The notes under the pieces were generated by a model. It was not told the origin of the DNA and did no database searches. It saw nothing but the letters and a program-made list of their open reading frames with translations. Both the position numbers and the translations under genes were made by a program. Shown piece after piece: positions 16,136 through 22,286 of a stretch of 32,067 nucleotides of DNA. Position 1 is the stretch's first letter. Each line of letters opens with the position of its first letter. This stretch comes from a virus. The stretch covers positions 1 through 32,067 of the IMG/VR virus record IMGVR_UViG_3300027833_000147. One strand, written 5' to 3'.

Positions 16136-16165
16136 TTCAGTAAGAGTACTGAAGACGTTCTTTGA
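16136..16165 (+). promoter_or_regulatory. rRNA-leader-like hairpin plus boxA-like element at the 5' end of the large RNA
   Basis: TTCAGTA-AGAG-TACTGAA (16136-16153) is a perfect 7-bp hairpin. Four bases downstream lies GTTCTTTGA (16157-16165), which resembles the boxA of Bacteroidetes rRNA leaders (related to the E. coli TGCTCTTTAACA). A hairpin followed by boxA is the layout of a nut-type antitermination site bound by NusB/NusE. This would keep RNA polymerase processive through a long structured untranslated RNA. Confidence 0.55.
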
Positions 16166-17014
16166 AAATATTAGTAAGTGTCACCTTAATCATCACAGTT
16201 TGTGAAAGGAATTCAAAAGATTAACCCCTTTTTCTTAAACGGTTAAGTATGACATTTGACGGCGGTTTAGCGTCGTTAGATAACCCCAGCAATGGGACTA
16301 AAGGGATTGAAACGAGAATAGTACATCGTGAATATTCGCAGAGTTTACTCTGACAACTAAACAAAGTGGCTACGGTCAAGACCCTAAGGGCAACTGCTAA
16401 AGGGATGAGACCACTCTGAGTCCGTGGAATATCAGAGTTGAGATAGTGATATCAATAGGAAAAGCTACAGGTGACGGTTCGACACACCCTGTCAGGTGTT
16501 GTAGGGCTGAGTACCAGTACAAAGGAATTCCGATACGATAAGTTAACGTATTCCTGAAGTACCGTAAGTTGACAGACTTACAGAGAGGTGTGAAGCATTT
16601 TGTTTTCAAAAGAAACGAAACTTCTCCCGAAGCACATCTTTCTCATTTCCATCGTTACTTTTACTAAAACTAAAAGAGAGCAAAAGTTCTTCGGGCGTTG
16701 ACAACGAAAGGTGTCTAACACTTCGAGTCAATAGACTAACGAAGTCATCGGTAGACCGCAAGTCTCCTGATGTCAATTATCAAATACCTGGTGGGATGGC
16801 CGTCCCTTAGTGAACTCGCAAGGTTTGACAGAGTAAAGTAGTAGTTGAGTAGTTGTTAACGAAAAGAGTGGTTCACTCAAATAACCGACACTGACTTGAT
16901 ACTTTCGGCAACGAGAGTGGATACATGAGCAACCGATATAGGGTAATCTCACTAAAGACAAGTCACCATAAACGTGTAATCTCAGCGTTCTATACTCTAT
17001 TATATATCTTCCTT

Positions 17015-17045
17015 AACCTCAGTTCTAACCGACTGAGGTTTTTTT
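17015..17045 (+). terminator. Terminator of the large RNA gene
   Basis: A perfect 9-bp stem AACCTCAGT/ACTGAGGTT (17015-17023 with 17032-17040) has an 8-base loop and a run of seven T (17039-17045). Confidence 0.9.
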
Positions 17046-17056
17046 ATGCTAAATAA

Positions 17057-17088
17057 TTTGTGTAAGTGAATAGTATTCACTATATTTG
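17057..17088 (+). promoter_or_regulatory. Host-type promoter for the 17111 gene cluster
   Basis: TTTG at 17057-17060, exactly 20 bases, then TATATTTG at 17081-17088: a perfect TTTG-N20-TAnnTTTG promoter. Start of transcription should be near 17094. The spacer contains a perfect inverted repeat GTGAATA/TATTCAC, a possible operator. Confidence 0.82.
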
Positions 17089-17110
17089 TATAAATAAAAA
17101 AAATAAAATT

Positions 17111-17416
17111 ATGGAAGGAATTATCACATTAGTCATTATCGGTTTCGTTTTAACGTTTGGTTCACAACTACTAAAAGGTATTGGAAATATCTTTGCCGCG
17201 TCAGGTAGAGTTGGAGGTTGGATAATTGGAATTATTTTAGTTTCATTTCTATTAAAGACTATTGTATTTTCACCTAAATCTGTAGGGTCAGGTAGTTTAT
17301 CACATGCAACTGAATATTTCGGAGGTGGAGTTACTCAAGAAGGGGAATTTTTTATATGGTCAAATAATAAGTATAAGTGGAATGATACCATATCAGACTA
17401 CGAATGGGTACAATAA
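17111..17416 (+). CDS. Small membrane protein, 101 residues
   Basis: I chose the ATG at 17111 because the promoter's -7 box lies at 17081-17088, so an upstream in-frame ATG at 17066 would not be transcribed; the A-rich leader also fits. MEGIITLVIIGFVLTFGSQLL is one hydrophobic segment, then a Gly/Ala-rich GNIFAASGRVGG link, then WIIGIILVSFLLKTIVF as a second. The C-terminal half (about residues 60-101) is soluble, aromatic and polar, with FFIWSNNKYKWNDTISDYEWVQ. Function unknown. With its own host-type promoter it is probably expressed early and alone, as a host-takeover or superinfection-exclusion type protein; that role is inference. Confidence 0.75.
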   Translation: MEGIITLVIIGFVLTFGSQLLKGIGNIFAASGRVGGWIIGIILVSFLLKTIVFSPKSVGSGSLSHATEYFGGGVTQEGEFFIWSNNKYKWNDTISDYEWVQ

Positions 17417-17453
17417 TTAATAACAAATAATAGGATAAATCAATAATAAAACG

Positions 17454-17461
17454 TATATTTG
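17454..17461 (+). promoter_or_regulatory. TATATTTG box directly before the 17466 gene
   Basis: TATATTTG fits the Bacteroidetes -7 consensus and lies 4 bases before the ATG at 17466. No TTTG is present at the expected -33 distance. If used, transcription would start at about the ATG, giving a leaderless mRNA. Confidence 0.45.
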
Positions 17462-17465
17462 TAAT

Positions 17466-17741
17466 ATGGAAAAAGGAGATAAAATAAAAGATATTAAAAA
17501 CGGTTCAATACATATCATTGAATCTATTGAGTCATTTGATAACAACACTGTAATTTTTACTGAGGATAGTAAATGTTTACCGATTAAAGACGTGTGTGAA
17601 TTTAAAGTTTGTGACGAACTTAAAGAAGTTCTAACTAATAACCCTGAAATTATAGATGATTATTTAACGGAGACATACGTTAAACCGTATCAAGAGTATT
17701 TAAATAAATTAAAAGAAAAATATGAAAACGATAAAAATTGA
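17466..17741 (+). CDS. Unknown small protein, 91 residues
   Basis: The product begins MEKGDKIKDIKNGSIHIIESIE, a compact beta-rich opening resembling small SH3-like barrels, with VIFTEDSKCLPIKDVCEFKV following. The C-terminal third is helical and charged (YLTETYVKPYQEYLNKLKEKYENDKN). No family recognised. A similar opening (MFKVGDYVIPEGSKTIKVINEIEEIE) occurs in the protein at 18324, so the two may be distant relatives; each begins with a 'conditions of use' barrel-like module. It overlaps the next gene by 20 bases. Confidence 0.75.
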   Translation: MEKGDKIKDIKNGSIHIIESIESFDNNTVIFTEDSKCLPIKDVCEFKVCDELKEVLTNNPEIIDDYLTETYVKPYQEYLNKLKEKYENDKN

Positions 17742-17976
17742 ACACCCAAAGTACGGAATCCTTCAAGAAAAAAGTTTTGATGATGATATACAGTTTAAAA
17801 TCTATCTTAAAATGGTTCATTCTTGTTTGGAACTTAAAGAGGATTTAACCACATCGAATGGTAATGATTTTCTTCTTCACATACCATACGATTTACTAAG
17901 GTCTTCAATGGTAATAGGTAATGTCCAAAAAATCAGTTTAGCTGAGTACGCAATTCAAAAATCTAAAACACAATAA
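17722..17976 (+). CDS. Unknown small protein, 84 residues
   Basis: The product begins MKTIKIEHPKYGILQEKSFDDDIQFKIYLKMVH and ends ISLAEYAIQKSKTQ. Two short beta strands come first, then helices. No motif recognised. The start lies 20 bases inside the upstream gene, in a different frame, and the stop is followed one base later by the next ATG, so the genes form a tight operon. It is cytoplasmic by composition. Confidence 0.75.
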   Translation: MKTIKIEHPKYGILQEKSFDDDIQFKIYLKMVHSCLELKEDLTTSNGNDFLLHIPYDLLRSSMVIGNVQKISLAEYAIQKSKTQ

Positions 17977-17977
17977 A

Positions 17978-18331
17978 ATGGTAAAAATAATTAATAATTT
18001 ATGGAGTATGATTAAGATGGTTCTAATCTTAATCTTTATGTTAATTACAGTTAAGTTTGTTGGTACGGATAAACTTGTAGAGGTAGGTCTTATTTGTCTC
18101 GGATTCTACTTCTCATACAAACTCATAGATTTGTTATCAGTGTACCTTAAAAACAAGATAAACGGGTTTAAAGTGGATAAAACAGTTAAAGTTGTTGAGG
18201 AAATAAATCCTGAGGTTAAATATATTGAAGGATTAATCAATGAGATTAAGAAAAAGGCTAAGAAGACAATAAAGGATAAAAATACATTAGACCTTTTAGG
18301 TATTAAACTAAAGCAACTTAAAAATGTTTAA
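17978..18331 (+). CDS. Small membrane protein with cytoplasmic basic tail, 117 residues
   Basis: Two hydrophobic segments lie at about residues 10-28 (MIKMVLILIFMLITVKFVG) and 35-55 (VEVGLICLGFYFSYKLIDLLSVYL), then a Lys-rich helical tail (about 58-117) with EINPEVKYIEGLINEIKKKAKK, probably a coiled coil. Function unknown. Two membrane helices with a basic tail can be seen in holin-like proteins, but the gene is far from the lysis module and I do not make that call. It overlaps the next gene by eight bases. Confidence 0.72.
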   Translation: MVKIINNLWSMIKMVLILIFMLITVKFVGTDKLVEVGLICLGFYFSYKLIDLLSVYLKNKINGFKVDKTVKVVEEINPEVKYIEGLINEIKKKAKKTIKDKNTLDLLGIKLKQLKNV

Positions 18332-18515
18332 GGTAGGTGATTATGTAATACCAGAAGGTAGTAAGACTATTAAAGTGATTAATGAGATAGAAGAAATTGA
18401 AAACCAATTTATTATTTACATGACAGATAATAGTTCTTATCATATTTCACAACTACTAACTTTAAATGAGGTAGTAAAAAAAGATAAACATTATAAAGAA
18501 AGTTTTAAATTATGA
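18324..18515 (+). CDS. Unknown small protein, 63 residues
   Basis: The product begins MFKVGDYVIPEGSKTIKVINEIEEIENQFIIY. The VGDYVIPEGS opening and alternating hydrophobics suggest a small five-stranded barrel (SH3 or KOW-like), as in many tiny phage proteins. A second half holds YHISQLLTLNEVVKKDKHYKE. No family recognised. It overlaps both neighbours (eight bases upstream, ATGA downstream). Confidence 0.72.
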   Translation: MFKVGDYVIPEGSKTIKVINEIEEIENQFIIYMTDNSSYHISQLLTLNEVVKKDKHYKESFKL

Positions 18516-18991
18516 GCGAAAAAAAAGAAATTGTAGGGTTCACAGCAGGTAATTTTGATTTAATGCATCCAGGTTACATTTACACATTTGAAGACGCAAG
18601 AAAACATTGTGATAAATTCATTGTATTTTTACAAAGGGACCCATCGTTACATAGAAAATCCAAGTACAAACCAGTGGTTCCATTATATGAAAGATATAGA
18701 ACCTTAATGGCAATTCAATATATTGATGAGGTTTACGTATATCAAACTGAAGAAGAATTATATGATTTAATTACATTTTTTAAACCTGATATTAGAATTC
18801 TTGGTGAAGATTACATTGATAAATCATTTACTGGAGATGACCTACCACCAAAGGTAATCTACACTAGTAGAGCTCATGGTTGGTCAACAACCCGAATGAA
18901 AGATATGATTGCGATGCAAACTATTAAACAAAATCCTGAAGTAGTTGAAGATGCAAATTACTTTGAACGTAAATTAGGGATGGATGATTAA
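18512..18991 (+). CDS. Cytidylyltransferase-like nucleotidyltransferase
   Basis: The product has 159 residues. GNFDLMHPGYI (13-23) is the nucleotide-binding HxGH-type motif with Tyr in place of the second His. YERYRTLMAIQYIDEVYVY is the family's second block, RILGEDY follows, and WSTTRMK (124-130) stands for the ISTTxxK motif. The family includes glycerol-3-phosphate and ethanolamine-phosphate cytidylyltransferases (TagD, Pect) and ADP-heptose synthase domains; they join CTP or ATP to a phosphorylated alcohol or sugar. The altered HxGH motif leaves activity and substrate open. Possible links are to cell-surface or virion glycan building, as for the GT11 enzyme. It starts by ATGA overlap with the previous gene. 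Confidence 0.87.
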   Translation: MSEKKEIVGFTAGNFDLMHPGYIYTFEDARKHCDKFIVFLQRDPSLHRKSKYKPVVPLYERYRTLMAIQYIDEVYVYQTEEELYDLITFFKPDIRILGEDYIDKSFTGDDLPPKVIYTSRAHGWSTTRMKDMIAMQTIKQNPEVVEDANYFERKLGMDD

Positions 18992-19004
18992 TGATATCAA
19001 ACAT

Positions 19005-19154
19005 ATGCCAAATCAAAAATGGCACAAAATTATAAGTTTTATTAAATCAGGTGTTAGAATTATTGGGTACGGTTTTATTCCTTTTAACTTGATTACCGCT
19101 TGTATTATACTTATTGTTAGTGAGGTTATAGGAATCATTGAAGAGATGGTTTAA
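19005..19154 (+). CDS. Small single-pass membrane protein, 49 residues
   Basis: MPNQKWHKIISFIKSGVRIIG is a basic amphipathic start, followed by a hydrophobic segment from about residue 23 (FIPFNLITACIILIVSEVIG) and a short acidic end (IIEEMV). It starts 13 bases after the cytidylyltransferase stop and fills the space up to the structured RNA candidate that begins right at its stop codon. The frame is open and codon use matches neighbours, but no homologue is recognised, so it is less certain than the surrounding genes. Confidence 0.6.
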   Translation: MPNQKWHKIISFIKSGVRIIGYGFIPFNLITACIILIVSEVIGIIEEMV

Positions 19155-19265
19155 GAGGTGAAGGAAAGATAGATTTCCCTATTAGATGAAATAGGGTGGT
19201 GGAGTTATCCGACAGCCAAAACGTAGTCGGTCCCTAAAAGGTGGAGAGAAATCTTCACCTTTTTT
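19155..19265 (+). ncRNA. Short structured RNA candidate (about 110 bases)
   Basis: The outer stem AGGTGAAG/CTTCACCT (19156-19163 with 19253-19260) closes the whole element and is followed by a T-run, so the RNA ends in its own terminator. Inside are CCCTATT/AATAGGG (19177-19183 with 19190-19196) and CCGAC/GTCGG (19209-19213 with 19226-19230). GGAAA/TTTCC (19163-19167 with 19174-19178) and a second CCCTA at 19232-19236 offer alternative pairings, as in a switch. No protein frame is supported and it lies exactly between two genes. No promoter box is visible, so it may be processed from the upstream mRNA. I do not recognise a known riboswitch or ribozyme. Confidence 0.62.
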
Positions 19266-19296
19266 AATTTAATAATCAATATTTTATGATATGACA

Positions 19297-19305
19297 TATA
19301 TTTAT
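19297..19305 (+). promoter_or_regulatory. Candidate phage promoter TATATTTAT for the 19324 gene
   Basis: An exact TATATTTAT lies 18 bases before the ATG at 19324. Its position shows that an in-frame ATG at 19291 cannot be the start, because it lies upstream of the promoter. Confidence 0.55.
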
Positions 19306-19323
19306 AGTAAAATAATAACCAAT

Positions 19324-19623
19324 ATGTCAAATATTATCATAACAGAAACACAATTACGTAAGTTAAAAACAAAAATTCATGAAAAATCTCACGAAGGTTC
19401 TTACATGGCTAAACAACAATTATTTACTATAGCCACATTGGCGTATAAAATGTGGGAACAGATGGAAGAAGGTGAGCAACTTGATGATTGGATGGAAAGT
19501 AAAATTGCTCAATCAGAACAAAGTGTTATTTCAGTTGTAAAATCTTTCATGTATGATGAGGCTGAGGAAGAGCTAAAAGGTATGGAAAAACTAAATTATG
19601 ACGAGTTAGTTATCGGAACTTAA
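19324..19623 (+). CDS. Unknown helical protein with capsid-targeting-like leader, 99 residues
   Basis: The start at 19324 gives MSNIIITE/TQLRKLKTKIHE, with an ITE/T protease-like site after Glu8; T4 Alt has the comparable leader MELITE. The rest is helical and acidic (YKMWEQMEEGEQLDDWMESKIAQSE, then AEEELKGMEKLNYDELV). No domain recognised. It is a single-gene unit with its own promoter motif and a perfect 12-bp terminator, so it is likely expressed strongly and late. A small internal head protein is the favoured reading, by inference only. Confidence 0.75.
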   Translation: MSNIIITETQLRKLKTKIHEKSHEGSYMAKQQLFTIATLAYKMWEQMEEGEQLDDWMESKIAQSEQSVISVVKSFMYDEAEEELKGMEKLNYDELVIGT

Positions 19624-19648
19624 TTTAATTAATATATTGACAAATACT

Positions 19649-19681
19649 AACCTTTCTTCTATTTTAGAAGAAAGGTTTTTT
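19649..19681 (+). terminator. Rho-independent terminator after the 19324 gene
   Basis: A perfect 12-bp stem AACCTTTCTTCT/AGAAGAAAGGTT (19649-19660 with 19666-19677) with a 5-base loop ends in six T. Confidence 0.9.
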
Positions 19682-19705
19682 AATGCCTTAAAAAAAAACA
19701 AAAAT

Positions 19706-19918
19706 ATGATACAACTAACATTTAACACAAGTAAACACACATTACTTTACAGACCTGATATTGAAAAAACACATGTAAGGGAATATCCAAACGTAACAAC
19801 AATTAAAGATACTGATAAGTACTACGAGGTGAGACAGAAACAAATTACAACGGGAGCAAGTGTTCCAATCATTAGAGTTCCTATCAAATATACGATTATT
19901 GAATATATCCATGAATAA
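19706..19918 (+). CDS. Unknown small beta-rich protein, 70 residues
   Basis: The ATG at 19706 follows a long A-run, the preferred Bacteroidetes leader; an alternative TTG-start frame further upstream would run through the terminator and is rejected. MIQLTFNTSKHTLLYRPDIEKTHVREYPNVTTIK and the ending VPIIRVPIKYTIIEYIHE are rich in beta strands with few charged helices. No family recognised. Its stop (ATGAATAA) overlaps the thyA start by eight bases, so thyA is probably translationally coupled to it. Confidence 0.72.
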   Translation: MIQLTFNTSKHTLLYRPDIEKTHVREYPNVTTIKDTDKYYEVRQKQITTGASVPIIRVPIKYTIIEYIHE

Positions 19919-20963
19919 TATCGATAAACAATATAATGAATTACTATCTACTATTTTAGAACATGGTATAGATAAATCAGATAGGACTGGTACGGGTACT
20001 AAGTCTATTTTTGGTTACACTATAAGACATAATATGAAAGAAGGGTTTCCTCTTCTTACCACTAAGAAGATGGCAGTCAAAACTATGATGACTGAGTTAA
20101 AATGGTTTCTAAAGGGTGATACTAATATCAAATACTTAGTTGATAATAATTGTCATATATGGGATGGTGATGCGTATAAAAAATACTGTGATGATTCACC
20201 ACACCCTTATCCTGTTATAACACAACCAGAATTTATCAATAAAATAAAAACAGATGAGGGTTTTGCGAAGACATGGGGAGAGTTAGGTCCAGTATATGGT
20301 GCTCAGTGGAGAGGATGGTTTCAAGAAGGTGAACAGGTATTTGAAGGTGACACATTACAAGTTTATAACGAAAAAAGTGTTGACCAAATTAAAAATTTAC
20401 TCGAACAACTTAAAAAGAATCCAGACTCAAGAAGGTTGATGGTTAGTGCTTGGAATGTTGGGGAGTTAGATTTAATGACTTTACCTCCATGTCACTATGG
20501 ATTTCAAATGTATACTAGGTTATTAACTGACAAAGAGAGATATGAATACTGGTTCAAAAATAATTATGAGACAGGTATGGAAAGATATTTCGACTCTAAA
20601 AACCTCCCTGATTTTGATGATACAAGACACGAACCAACACCAAAGAGAGCAATATCGTTAATGTGGAACCAAAGGTCGGTAGATACATTCTTAGGGTTAC
20701 CATTTAATATTTCTTCATACGCCACTTTACTTATGTTAATTGCAAAAGAAGTACATATGATACCAGACCAATTAATAGGTAATTTAGGTGATGTTCATCT
20801 ATATCAAAACCATTTAAATCAAGCTAAGGAGCAGATTAAAAGAGAGGGATATGATTTACCATATATTAATTTTCAAAATGTTAATTTATTAGGTGGTGAA
20901 TTTAACTATGAATTAATAAATTATAATTATAAACCAACTATTAAAGCTCCGTTAAGTAATTAA
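19911..20963 (+). CDS. thyA: Thymidylate synthase
   Basis: The product has 350 residues and makes dTMP from dUMP with methylenetetrahydrofolate. SDRTGTGTKSIFGY near the N-terminus binds phosphate, TLPPCHYGFQMY holds catalytic Cys194, and SVDTFLGLPFNISSYATLL plus GDVHLYQNHLNQAKEQ complete the site. It is longer than the usual 264 residues because of an insertion of about 40 residues (ERYEYWFKNNYETGMERYFDSKN and following) after the catalytic block and another before it. I chose the ATG that overlaps the upstream stop; an earlier in-frame ATG gives a hydrophobic extra without family support. It pairs with the DHFR-like gene at 31000 to keep the phage supplied with dTMP. Confidence 0.97.
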   Translation: MNNIDKQYNELLSTILEHGIDKSDRTGTGTKSIFGYTIRHNMKEGFPLLTTKKMAVKTMMTELKWFLKGDTNIKYLVDNNCHIWDGDAYKKYCDDSPHPYPVITQPEFINKIKTDEGFAKTWGELGPVYGAQWRGWFQEGEQVFEGDTLQVYNEKSVDQIKNLLEQLKKNPDSRRLMVSAWNVGELDLMTLPPCHYGFQMYTRLLTDKERYEYWFKNNYETGMERYFDSKNLPDFDDTRHEPTPKRAISLMWNQRSVDTFLGLPFNISSYATLLMLIAKEVHMIPDQLIGNLGDVHLYQNHLNQAKEQIKREGYDLPYINFQNVNLLGGEFNYELINYNYKPTIKAPLSN

Positions 20964-21170
20964 ATGATGTTAAGTAAACAAATTCTTATTGATAATATTG
21001 AAAGAGACGATGTATGGGATGGCGCTAAACACCTTTACGCGTCTACCTTACTTAAAGAATATGATTCGGATTCAGTAAGAAAGTTTTTATTTGATAAGTT
21101 TAAAGATACTGGTGATTATTATTATTGTTCTATCTTAAAAGGAGAAGGCGATGGAGAAAAACGTAATTAA
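20964..21170 (+). CDS. Unknown small protein, 68 residues
   Basis: The start directly follows the thyA stop (20964; a second in-frame ATG at 20967 is equally possible). MLSKQILIDNIERDDVWDGAKHLYASTLL, then SVRKFLFDKFKDTGDYYYCSILKGEG. It is helical throughout, with a Trp/Tyr-rich surface. No motif recognised. The C-terminal end overlaps the next gene by 20 bases; within this overlap AAAGGAG forms a Shine-Dalgarno-like site ahead of the next ATG, which is unusual for a Bacteroidetes-type genome. Confidence 0.72.
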   Translation: MMLSKQILIDNIERDDVWDGAKHLYASTLLKEYDSDSVRKFLFDKFKDTGDYYYCSILKGEGDGEKRN

Positions 21171-21546
21171 CTTCATCCAAAGATACTATACGTTTGAGAT
21201 AAACAGTAGTAAAGAGATATTTTTAAGGGATGTGTTCGAAGATAATAGTGAAACCCATACTGTCGATATAAACTCAAGGGTTAAATTTGTGTGGGGTAGA
21301 GCTAAAAACGTTACGGGTGTTGATTTACGTAATAAAGAGTTTACTCATATACAAAAAATAATAAGAGAAGTTTTTAGGTCTAAACAAAGCATAGACTTTT
21401 ATAATTTTATGGTTAATGAAATACATGAGCAGGAAGAATGGGGAGGTATAGTTATACCATTAAAAGATTTACAATGTGAGTTTCCTAATTTATACGGTAA
21501 TAATTTGGGTAAAATAATAACCGAAAATACTAAAAAAGATGAGTAA
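21151..21546 (+). CDS. Unknown protein, 131 residues
   Basis: The product begins MEKNVINFIQRYYTFEINSSKEIFLRDVFEDNS and contains a charged central helix (NKEFTHIQKIIREVFRSKQS) and a Trp/Gly block (EQEEWGGIVIPL). No family recognised. The start has an AAAGGAGA site just upstream, inside the end of the preceding gene. Its stop region encodes KKDE, and the same AAAAAAGATGAGTAA arrangement that couples it to the next gene also couples the gene after that. Confidence 0.75.
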   Translation: MEKNVINFIQRYYTFEINSSKEIFLRDVFEDNSETHTVDINSRVKFVWGRAKNVTGVDLRNKEFTHIQKIIREVFRSKQSIDFYNFMVNEIHEQEEWGGIVIPLKDLQCEFPNLYGNNLGKIITENTKKDE

Positions 21547-21688
21547 ACATTTAAAAGAAACGAATATGACATATTGGAGACATTGGAAAATGGCGATAAG
21601 TTCTGGCGTTGCACTTATTATTCACGCTTGGTTTCCTAATGTTTTAAAGGATTATGCTAGTAATAAAATATGTAAAAAAGATGAGTAA
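21539..21688 (+). CDS. Small DUF6356-like membrane protein, 49 residues
   Basis: MSKHLKETNMTYWRHWKMAIS is a polar, aromatic start; SSGVALIIHAWFPNVLKDYASNKI is a hydrophobic hairpin-like segment ending in a Ser/Asn patch. This matches the core of the DUF6356 family (a His-Trp/Leu-x-Pro motif in a membrane segment, known from bacterial 'capsule biosynthesis'-labelled proteins); the match is from memory of the pattern and the function is unknown. The gene overlaps its neighbours by eight bases on both sides (ATGAGTAA in both cases), strongly suggesting translational coupling. Confidence 0.72.
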   Translation: MSKHLKETNMTYWRHWKMAISSGVALIIHAWFPNVLKDYASNKICKKDE

Positions 21689-22271
21689 AGAGTATAAAGA
21701 TTTAAAGTTAATTATTGGTAAATATAAAAAGATAATAGTTACAGGTCCTCACGGTGCCGGTAATAAAATATGTACTAAGATTATTTCTCATGATTTTAAC
21801 TTAAAAGAAAAAAGAGCAGAATATGCGTGGGATTTAAATAAATATAATGAGGATGATGGGTTATTAAAATTTCATAAAGATAATAAAGATAATGAATTTA
21901 TTTCTTTTGCCCCATCACAATCAGGTCATTTACATAGGATAAAAGATATGTTAAAAGATGTTTTAGTTGTTTTTATGTATAAAGACATGAATAGTATTGA
22001 AAGATATACTGAGAGAAATCCATTCGTCAAAGACCAAAGTCATAACTATGAGTGGGGTGTTTATAATCAAATGGTGATGGAAGACTTCCCTGAGAGTTCA
22101 GGTTACCTTAGAAAAAGTATTGAACAATTAACCTATCATATATGGGAAAACCACCAAAGAGATTTAATACCGAATTGGGTTGAAATTAATCATAACTCTT
22201 TAGAGGGTCACGAATTATGGATTAGTAAAGAAGACCGAAAAGAATTTAAAGAGTGGCAAACTACATTTTAG
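21681..22271 (+). CDS. P-loop NTPase-like protein (degenerate Walker A)
   Basis: The product has 196 residues from the ATG at 21681, which overlaps the upstream stop; an earlier in-frame ATG (21654) lies inside the DUF6356-like gene. KKIIVTGPHGAGNKICTKI (residues 16-34) looks like a strand followed by a Walker A loop, but with Asn before Lys (GPHGAGNKI) instead of GxxGxGK[ST]. A later segment, LVVFMYKDMNSIERYTERNPF, resembles kinase or sulfotransferase lid regions. The C-terminal part is Trp/Glu-rich. It may be a nucleotide kinase or PAPS-using transferase; substrate unknown and the loop may not be functional. Confidence 0.72.
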   Translation: MSKEYKDLKLIIGKYKKIIVTGPHGAGNKICTKIISHDFNLKEKRAEYAWDLNKYNEDDGLLKFHKDNKDNEFISFAPSQSGHLHRIKDMLKDVLVVFMYKDMNSIERYTERNPFVKDQSHNYEWGVYNQMVMEDFPESSGYLRKSIEQLTYHIWENHQRDLIPNWVEINHNSLEGHELWISKEDRKEFKEWQTTF

Positions 22272-22272
22272 A

Positions 22273-22281
22273 TATATTTAT
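22273..22281 (+). promoter_or_regulatory. Candidate phage promoter TATATTTAT for the 22287 gene
   Basis: An exact TATATTTAT lies 5 bases before the ATG at 22287, immediately after the upstream stop. The short spacing implies a leaderless or nearly leaderless mRNA. Confidence 0.52.
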
Positions 22282-22286
22282 CTGTA

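Larger units (their letters stand above)
16133..17045 (+). ncRNA. Large (about 0.9 kb) structured non-coding RNA, GOLLD/ROOL-like or new family
   Basis: About 900 bases without a credible protein gene lie between a perfect host-type promoter and a strong terminator. The GC content is visibly higher than in flanking genes. Many perfect hairpins are visible: CCCA-GCAA-TGGG (16285-16296), CAGAG/CTCTG (16339-16352), ACTCTGA/TCAGAGT (16413-16438), GATA-GTGA-TATC (16442-16453), GTAAGT/ACTTAC (16564-16581), a long-range CCCGAAG/CTTCGGG (16626-16632 with 16689-16695), GAGTG/CACTC (16866-16878) and ACTTTCG-GCAA-CGAGAGT (16901-16918). Three carry GNRA-type loops, as in folded RNAs with tertiary contacts. 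Known giant RNAs of phages (GOLLD, ROOL) have this size and style, but I cannot confirm homology. It is not tmRNA, RNase P RNA or rRNA as far as I can see. Confidence 0.82.

Noticed and set aside
16397-16961. Two minus-strand open frames of 62-70 codons within the RNA gene region
   Set aside because: Composition is unlike the neighbouring genes, they lack leaders and promoters, and they run across perfect RNA hairpins.
16133-17045. Group I or II intron, tmRNA, RNase P RNA or rRNA fragment
   Set aside because: No flanking split gene, no tRNA-like ends with a tag ORF, no recognisable catalytic core; the region has its own promoter and terminator. A model search could still change this.
19155-19265. 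Hammerhead or HDV-like ribozyme
   Set aside because: The CTGATGA/GAAA core of a hammerhead is missing (only AGATGAAA is present), and the nested HDV pairings are not seen.
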